A stretch of DNA of 64,000 nucleotides, taken from positions 1-64,000 of the forward strand of contig CAKVEW010000015.1 of assembly GCA_934746015.1 (NCBI GenBank). Direction: 5' to 3'. A program made the translations under genes and the position numbers. Below are positions 58,985 through 64,000 of this stretch, piece after piece; positions within the stretch are counted from its first letter, which is position 1; each line of letters opens with the position of its first letter. The notes beneath the pieces are model-generated. The model did no database searches and was not told where the DNA came from. It worked only from the letters and a program-made list of their open reading frames with translations. The stretch is from an uncultured Clostridium sp. (GTDB taxonomy: Bacteria > Bacillota > Clostridia > Clostridiales > Clostridiaceae).

Positions 58985-59740
58985 ATGATTAATAAAAATA
59001 GTCCACTGCCTCTATATTATCAGATTAAAGAGATAATTATAGAAAATATAAAAAACGGTACCTATGAAGTTAATAAAAGTATTCCACCAGAACTAGAATT
59101 GCAACAAATTTTCGATGTATCCAGAACCACGATTAGGCAGGCTATATCTGAATTAATATCAGAAGGATATCTATACAGAAAGAGAGGAATAGGAACCTTC
59201 GTTACGGATCAAAGGTTGAATCCTTCATATGATTTCTTTTTTCCTGCCTTGAATACTTCAGAATTAATTAAATTAAGTGGAAAAACAGTTACGAAGAAGA
59301 TTATTAAGTATGACAAAATAATAGCAAGCCAGGAAATCTGTGATATTCTAGCAGTCAGAAACCCTACAAATGTATATGTATTCTACAGAGTTGAGTATGG
59401 TGATGGTAATCCTATTTCTATCACCAGAACCTATATACCATGTGATTTTATCCCTAACTTTAAAGAGGATATCAAGGAAATTGAATCTAATTTTCATGGT
59501 TACCTAGATAGAAAAGGCTACCCAATAGAAATATTGGATGGTAGTATTGAATCCCATACCATTTATGATGAGTTCACTCTTTCTACACTTAACTTAAATA
59601 AAGAAGATTCAGTTATAGTAATGAAGATGATAAATCGATTACGCAACTCAACTCCTATTGAATATTCTAGAACAATATTAAACTGTAAGGCAGTATTAAT
59701 TCCTATTAGGGGCCAAAGGATTCCTACTACTAAAGATTAG
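58985..59740 (+). CDS. GntR/HutC-family transcriptional regulator
   Basis: 251 residues: N-terminal GntR winged helix (~5-70, PLYYQIKEIIIENI, IPPELELQQIFDVSRTTIRQAISEL) and C-terminal UTRA ligand-binding domain (~95-240, VYVFYRVEYGDGNPISITRTYIP). UTRA domains in sugar-operon regulators bind the phosphorylated sugar. Divergent orientation and shared intergenic region point to control of the PTS/ManA operon (inference). ATG after AAGGAGATG. Confidence 0.93.
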   Translation: MINKNSPLPLYYQIKEIIIENIKNGTYEVNKSIPPELELQQIFDVSRTTIRQAISELISEGYLYRKRGIGTFVTDQRLNPSYDFFFPALNTSELIKLSGKTVTKKIIKYDKIIASQEICDILAVRNPTNVYVFYRVEYGDGNPISITRTYIPCDFIPNFKEDIKEIESNFHGYLDRKGYPIEILDGSIESHTIYDEFTLSTLNLNKEDSVIVMKMINRLRNSTPIEYSRTILNCKAVLIPIRGQRIPTTKD

Positions 59741-59791
59741 TCATAAAAATAAGAAGATATTTTTATAAGAATCAAATAGATACTATAACTA

Positions 59792-59830
59792 AAATCACTC
59801 ATCAAACTTATTATGTGTGATTTTTATGTT
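59792..59830 (+). terminator. Terminator after the GntR gene
   Basis: AAATCAC/GTGATTT stem with long loop and TTATG tail, between the gntR and SemiSWEET genes; modest strength. Confidence 0.45.
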
Positions 59831-59867
59831 AAATAAATATTAGGTATTTGCTAAGGAGGGAATTAAT

Positions 59868-60107
59868 ATGATTGGATTATTTGCAGGAACATTAACAACA
59901 TTAGCATTTGTGCCACAAGTAATTAAGGTCTTAAAGTCAAAAGACACCTCAGCAATTTCTTTAGAAATGTATTGTATTCAAATAATTGGTATATTATTAT
60001 GGATAATTCACGGTATTATGATTCGTGATACAGCAATACTAATGGCAAATGGTGCAACAGCATGTCTATCTTTAACCATTCTACTTTGTAAAATTAAATA
60101 CAAATAA
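59868..60107 (+). CDS. SemiSWEET sugar facilitator
   Basis: 79 residues with three membrane helices and the PQ-loop motif LAFVPQVIKVLKSKDTSAIS, followed by WIIHG, matching bacterial SemiSWEET proteins, which dimerise to form a sugar uniporter. ATG follows AAGGAGGG. It stands beside the GntR gene and PTS operon, so it may carry the same or a related sugar, but it has its own ribosome binding site and probably its own transcript. Confidence 0.9.
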   Translation: MIGLFAGTLTTLAFVPQVIKVLKSKDTSAISLEMYCIQIIGILLWIIHGIMIRDTAILMANGATACLSLTILLCKIKYK

Positions 60108-60179
60108 AAACAATAACATTTACAATATTTAGGTATAATCATGAAAAGGTGATAAGATATATTTTATGCAGTTTGTTGA

Positions 60180-60212
60180 AAAACCCCCTGTTAAAAAACA
60201 GAGGGTTTTTCT
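60180..60212 (+). terminator. Terminator after the SemiSWEET gene
   Basis: AAAAACCCCCTGTT/AACAGAGGGTTTTT stem with one mismatch, then T-rich sequence; functions on either strand. The surrounding 60108-60338 shows no gene. Confidence 0.8.
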
Positions 60213-60287
60213 ATTATTAATTGTGGATAAACTTAATTTAAAATATATTATAAAAAATAATAGCAATATAATCTGAAAAATACAAAG

Positions 60288-60330
60288 GGCCTTCGCCAAC
60301 GATTTTTTAATCGTTAAAGCGACAGCCCTA
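60288..60330 (-). terminator. Terminator of the ccpA-like gene
   Basis: On the minus strand AGGGC-GTCGC and GCGA-GGCCCT arms enclose an inner AACGATT/AATCGTT stem, ending in TTTGTATTTTT. Confidence 0.65.
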
Positions 60331-60338
60331 AACAGTTC

Positions 60339-61337
60339 TTATTTACAGCTATCTCTTTCTACTAAAGTATAATCAAGAACAAATTGTGATTCATCTAATG
60401 GTCTCTTACTAAGCATTTTAATAAGCATTCTCATTGCTACTGATCCCATATCATAACTTGGCTGTTTTATTGTTGTAATTTTTGGATAGAAAACAGATGA
60501 CATAATATTATCATTGAAACCAATAACGCTTACATCTTCTGGTACTCTTTTTCCTATTCCTCTTAAGGCGTTTATAACACCCATAGCAATTTCATCTGAA
60601 GCACAAACTACTGCATCATATTCCTTCTTGCTATTTTCAAAGTACTCTACAGCTTCATATCCACTTTTAACTTTTAATCCTCCAAAATATACAAGGCTTT
60701 CATCTACATTGATACCCTTATCATTCAATGCTTCCTCATAACCTATGTATCTATCTCCCCATGCATTCATATTTTCTTTTTTGGCACCTGCAAAGGCTAT
60801 TTTAGATAAACCTTTCTTTAAAAGATAGTTTGTCGCTTCTTTTGAAGCTTTTGTATTATCTATAGTTACACTTGGCAAACTTTCTTCTTTATCCTTTGTC
60901 TCTACTAAAACAGTAGTTAAATTTAATTCATTTATAATATCTAAAGTTTCTTCTTGTAAAGATGAGCTCATATAAATAACCCCATCAACCATTTTTTCTC
61001 TTAGTACTCTTAAATATTCCTTTTCCTTTTCAATATCAAAATCTGAATTACATAAGATGACGTTGTAATCATAAATATTAGCCACATCTTCTGCTCCCCT
61101 AACTATCTCGGGATAAAATCCACTTGATATGTCAGGAACTAAGATTCCTACTGTCTTTGTTCTTTGAGTTTTTAAACTTCTTGCTACGATATTAGGTCTA
61201 TAACCTAATTTATTAATTGCATCTAGAACCTTTTTCTTCGTGTCCTCGTTTACAACATCTATGTCGTTTAAAACTCTAGAAACAGTAGCAATTGATACTC
61301 CAGCTTCTCTAGCAACATCTTTTATAGAAGTAGCCAT
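60339..61337 (-). CDS. ccpA: LacI-family regulator, CcpA-like
   Basis: 332 residues with the LacI helix-turn-helix IKDVAREAGVSIATVSRVLN, hinge NIVARSLKTQRTKTVGILVPD and a C-terminal periplasmic-binding-type domain (VSVIGFNDN, MGSVAMRMLIKML). Overall length and the hinge fit CcpA, the global carbon catabolite regulator that acts with HPr-Ser-P on cre sites; the MGSVAMRML(I)KML helix is the segment that contacts HPr in CcpA. Other LacI regulators cannot be fully excluded. Single gene, ATG with GGAGTGATG, between the SemiSWEET gene and ileS. Confidence 0.75.
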   Translation of the reverse strand: MATSIKDVAREAGVSIATVSRVLNDIDVVNEDTKKKVLDAINKLGYRPNIVARSLKTQRTKTVGILVPDISSGFYPEIVRGAEDVANIYDYNVILCNSDFDIEKEKEYLRVLREKMVDGVIYMSSSLQEETLDIINELNLTTVLVETKDKEESLPSVTIDNTKASKEATNYLLKKGLSKIAFAGAKKENMNAWGDRYIGYEEALNDKGINVDESLVYFGGLKVKSGYEAVEYFENSKKEYDAVVCASDEIAMGVINALRGIGKRVPEDVSVIGFNDNIMSSVFYPKITTIKQPSYDMGSVAMRMLIKMLSKRPLDESQFVLDYTLVERDSCK

Positions 61338-61458
61338 AACACATCACTCCATTTTAAAATTTTTGTCTTTTTTTCATTTTAACAATAATTATACTATTTG
61401 CAAATACTTTATACAATATTCTAGCTTATTCTTTATAATAAGTTACTATAAAAGAAGT

Positions 61459-61495
61459 AAAAAGTTAGAAATTTTATAGAAACTTCTAACTTTTT
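61459..61495. terminator. Bidirectional terminator after ileS
   Basis: 12-bp stem AAAAAGTTAGAA/TTCTAACTTTTT with a 13-nt loop. Lies between the end of ileS and the start region of the CcpA-like gene, which has its promoter in 61338-61458. Confidence 0.8.
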
Positions 61496-61509
61496 AACAT
61501 AAAATTATT

Positions 61510-64000
61510 CTACTTAATTACTTTAACTGTCATATTTAGTTTTTCGCCATTAATAACAGTTTCAGTATAATCAGCATCTTCATTTATAGCAATTTCTTGA
61601 GTTAATGTTTCTCTTTTAATTACATCTGAATATTTGTTAATGATATTAATTAACATATCATTTCCTGAAACAAATAGTTTTATCTTATCTGCAACTTCAA
61701 AGCCTTTTTCTTTTCTCATATTTTGAATCTTTGAAGTTATTTCTCTTAATTGTCCTTCTTCTTTTAATTCTTCTGTAATAGTAGTATCAAGAACAACTCC
61801 AATTTCACCTTCACCAGCAAAAGCATATCCTTCTAAACCTTGCATAGTTACAAGTACACTTTCACTATTTAATACTATATCAGTTCCATCTACTGTAATA
61901 GTTTCAGTTCCACCTGCTTGTAATTTTTGAGCCAATTCCATTTGGTTTCTTGAAGCTATTTCTTTTCTTATTCCTGGAATTAACTTACCATATTGTCTTC
62001 CAAGAACAGGTAGGTTAGGTTTAATTTCAAAATTAACATGCTCTGATAAATCAGCACCAAATTCTACTGACTTTATGTTAAGTTCATCTTTTATAATATC
62101 TCCATAGTAAGATGGAATAGCTGCTGTTGAAAGTAACATCTTAGAAAGTGGCTGTCTATTTTTGATATTAGCACCATTTCTAGCACTTCTACCAAGCTTA
62201 ACTATTGTGTAAGCTAAATCCATTTCCTTTTCTAAATTTTCATCTATGGCATTTTCATCTAATGATGGCCATGAACATAAATGTACACTTTCTGTAGCGG
62301 ATTTATCTAGTCCTACAACTAAGTTTTGATAAATTTCTTCTGTTACAAATGGTACAAATGGAGCTGCTATCTTAACTAAAGTAGTTAATACTCTATATAA
62401 AGTAACATAAGCACCAATCTTATCATCACTTAAATCCTCTGACCAATATCTTGCTCTATTTCTTCTTACATACCAGTTTGATAACTCATCTGTAAAATCT
62501 TCAATAGCTAATGCAGCTTGAGTTATTTGATATGATGCTAAGTTTTCATCAACTTCTTTAATTAATGTGTTAAGCTTAGACATTATCCATTTATCCATAA
62601 CATTTTCTGATTTGAAATCCTTATAGTCTAATGGATTAAACTTATCTAAATCAGCATATAAAACATAGAATGAATATACATTCCATAAAGTACTTAAGAA
62701 CTTTCTTTGAGCTTCTTGAACATCATCAATAGAGAATCTTGTTGGAAGCCATGGTGCACTTGCAGTATAGAAATGCCATCTTGTAGCATCTGCACCTTGT
62801 GAGTCTAATACATCAAATGGGTCTACAACATTTCCCTTTGACTTAGACATCTTTAAGCCCTTCTTATCTAAAACGTGACCTAGAACTATACAGTTTTCAA
62901 ATGGATTAGTATCAAATATAGCTGTTGAAATAGCTAATAATGTATAGAACCATCCTCTTGTTTGGTCAACTGCTTCTGAAATAAATTGAGCTGGGAAATT
63001 CTTTTCAAATAGCTCTTTATTTTCAAATGGATAGTGTAATTGAGCAAAAGGCATTGATCCTGAATCAAACCAACAGTCAATAACTTCGGCAGTTCTAGTC
63101 ATTTCTTTTCCACATTCAGAGCACTTAAGTTTAACACCATCAATATATGGTTTGTGTAGTTCTATATCATCTGGAACATTAATTCCTTTTTCCTTTAATT
63201 CATCTATACTTCCTACACATTCTCTATGGCCACATTCACATTCCCAAATAGGAAGTGGAGTACCCCAATATCTATCTCTTGATATACCCCAGTCAATAAC
63301 ATTCTCTAAGAACTTACCAAATCTTCCTGTTCTTATATTATCTGGATACCAATTAATCTTATTATTATTTTCTAAAAGCTTATCTCTAAGCTTAGTCATT
63401 GCAACAAACCAGCTTTCTCTTGGATAGTAAAGTAATGGCGTGTCACATCTCCAGCAATGTGGATATGAGTGAGTATGCTTTTCAGCTTTAAATAACTTAT
63501 TTTCTTCATCTAAGTATTTAACAATGCTTTCATCACACTTCTTAACAAACTTTCCTGCCCATGGAGTTACTTCTTCTACAAAGTTACCACTAGCATCTAC
63601 TAAGTTTATAAATCCTATTCCATTTTGTTTTGCAACTATGCTATCATCTTCACCATATGCAGGTGCTATATGAACTATACCTGTACCATCTGATAATGTT
63701 ACATAATCACCATGAATAACTTCAAAAGCTTTTCCATCTACTTCTCCAAATGGTAGTAATCTTTCATATTTTGTTCCTAATAATTCAGTTCCCTTAAATT
63801 CCTTAATTACTTCGTAATCTTCTCCTAAAACTTTTGGAGCTAATTCCTTAGCAACTACTAATACTTCATCGCCAACTTTAGCTTCAATATAATCATATGC
63901 TTTATTTACACATAAAGCTAAATTTGAAGGTAATGTCCATGGAGTTGTTGTCCATGCTAATATATATTTATTTTCTTCTCCTTGAACTTTAAATTTAACT
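61510..64000 (-). CDS. ileS: Isoleucyl-tRNA synthetase, C-terminal part (runs off window)
   Basis: About 829 residues of an open frame that continues past 64000; the start is outside. An ATG at 63399 is internal, since [18 protein letters not shown] before it is the conserved editing-domain region. Visible are [15 protein letters not shown], the [12 protein letters not shown] loop, [13 protein letters not shown], the anticodon-binding domain ([11 protein letters not shown]) and a C-terminal DUF5915-like domain. The length and QTRGWFYTL fit the long, eukaryotic-type IleRS (IleS2 group), in which mupirocin resistance is common; not tested here. Confidence 0.95.
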   Translation of the reverse strand, partial: VKFKVQGEENKYILAWTTTPWTLPSNLALCVNKAYDYIEAKVGDEVLVVAKELAPKVLGEDYEVIKEFKGTELLGTKYERLLPFGEVDGKAFEVIHGDYVTLSDGTGIVHIAPAYGEDDSIVAKQNGIGFINLVDASGNFVEEVTPWAGKFVKKCDESIVKYLDEENKLFKAEKHTHSYPHCWRCDTPLLYYPRESWFVAMTKLRDKLLENNNKINWYPDNIRTGRFGKFLENVIDWGISRDRYWGTPLPIWECECGHRECVGSIDELKEKGINVPDDIELHKPYIDGVKLKCSECGKEMTRTAEVIDCWFDSGSMPFAQLHYPFENKELFEKNFPAQFISEAVDQTRGWFYTLLAISTAIFDTNPFENCIVLGHVLDKKGLKMSKSKGNVVDPFDVLDSQGADATRWHFYTASAPWLPTRFSIDDVQEAQRKFLSTLWNVYSFYVLYADLDKFNPLDYKDFKSENVMDKWIMSKLNTLIKEVDENLASYQITQAALAIEDFTDELSNWYVRRNRARYWSEDLSDDKIGAYVTLYRVLTTLVKIAAPFVPFVTEEIYQNLVVGLDKSATESVHLCSWPSLDENAIDENLEKEMDLAYTIVKLGRSARNGANIKNRQPLSKMLLSTAAIPSYYGDIIKDELNIKSVEFGADLSEHVNFEIKPNLPVLGRQYGKLIPGIRKEIASRNQMELAQKLQAGGTETITVDGTDIVLNSESVLVTMQGLEGYAFAGEGEIGVVLDTTITEELKEEGQLREITSKIQNMRKEKGFEVADKIKLFVSGNDMLINIINKYSDVIKRETLTQEIAINEDADYTETVINGEKLNMTVKVIK

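Noticed and set aside
63399..64000. ATG at 63399 as the start of ileS
   Set aside because: The frame stays open and conserved ([18 protein letters not shown]) up to the window edge, so the gene begins outside.

Overview
The window is AT-rich, densely coded DNA from a low-GC, spore-forming anaerobic firmicute, most likely Clostridium sensu stricto. Supporting this are an anaerobic ribonucleotide reductase with its activase, spmA/spmB spore-maturation genes, a one-cluster ferredoxin, an rnmV-rsmA-3D-domain block typical of clostridia, frequent TTG/GTG starts, Gram-positive riboswitches and T-boxes, and an LPXTG surface protein. No rRNA, tRNA, phage, insertion sequence or CRISPR array was recognised.

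Layout. 0-16 kb: leucyl aminopeptidase, a candidate small RNA, a MecA-like PBP lipoprotein, xpt under a guanine riboswitch, nrdG, CapA-like protein, aconitase plus a homocitrate-synthase-like protein (probably Re-citrate synthase), nrdD, a DegV-PadR operon with a large palindromic operator, ferredoxin and Mrp. 15-28 kb: clostridial envelope proteins of unknown function, rnmV-rsmA, YabE-like 3D protein, tatD, a Na/Pi cotransporter preceded by PHO-box-like repeats, and two adjacent but very different methionyl-tRNA synthetases, of which the housekeeping metG has a T-box leader. 28-39 kb: small membrane proteins (SdpI-like, two short FUSC-like), two M24 aminopeptidases, an NhaC-family carrier under a lysine riboswitch, an ACT-domain protein and spmA/spmB. 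39-45 kb: a heme/iron acquisition locus (ABC importer, two NEAT proteins, divergent AraC regulator) with a Fur-box-like site. 45-59 kb: a minus-strand sugar operon. 59-64 kb: GntR regulator, SemiSWEET, CcpA-like regulator and the 3' part of ileS, which runs off the window.

The most unusual region is the sugar operon (58717 down to 46351). A mannose-family PTS (IIB, IIC, IID and a distant IIA) is encoded with four proteins carrying an intact class I mannose-6-phosphate isomerase zinc site. Two of these are ~590-residue fusions with a large N-terminal domain I could not assign. The operon also holds DeoC, two Cof-type HAD phosphatases, an aldo/keto reductase and a membrane-anchored protein that looks like an M28 peptidase without its metal ligands. 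Just downstream, on the same strand, is a decayed phosphoglucose isomerase gene that no ORF search would report. A divergent GntR/UTRA regulator and a SemiSWEET sugar facilitator adjoin the operon head. The substrate is unknown; import and phosphorylation of an uncommon hexose or deoxyhexose, followed by several aldose/ketose isomerisations and aldol cleavage, is an inference from gene content.

Regulation is visible in many places: guanine and lysine riboswitches, a T-box, PHO-box-like 11-bp repeats, Fur- and NrdR-like sites, strong TTGACA/TATAAT promoters and many perfect stem-loop terminators. Function statements come from motifs and family knowledge read by eye; no database search was run.
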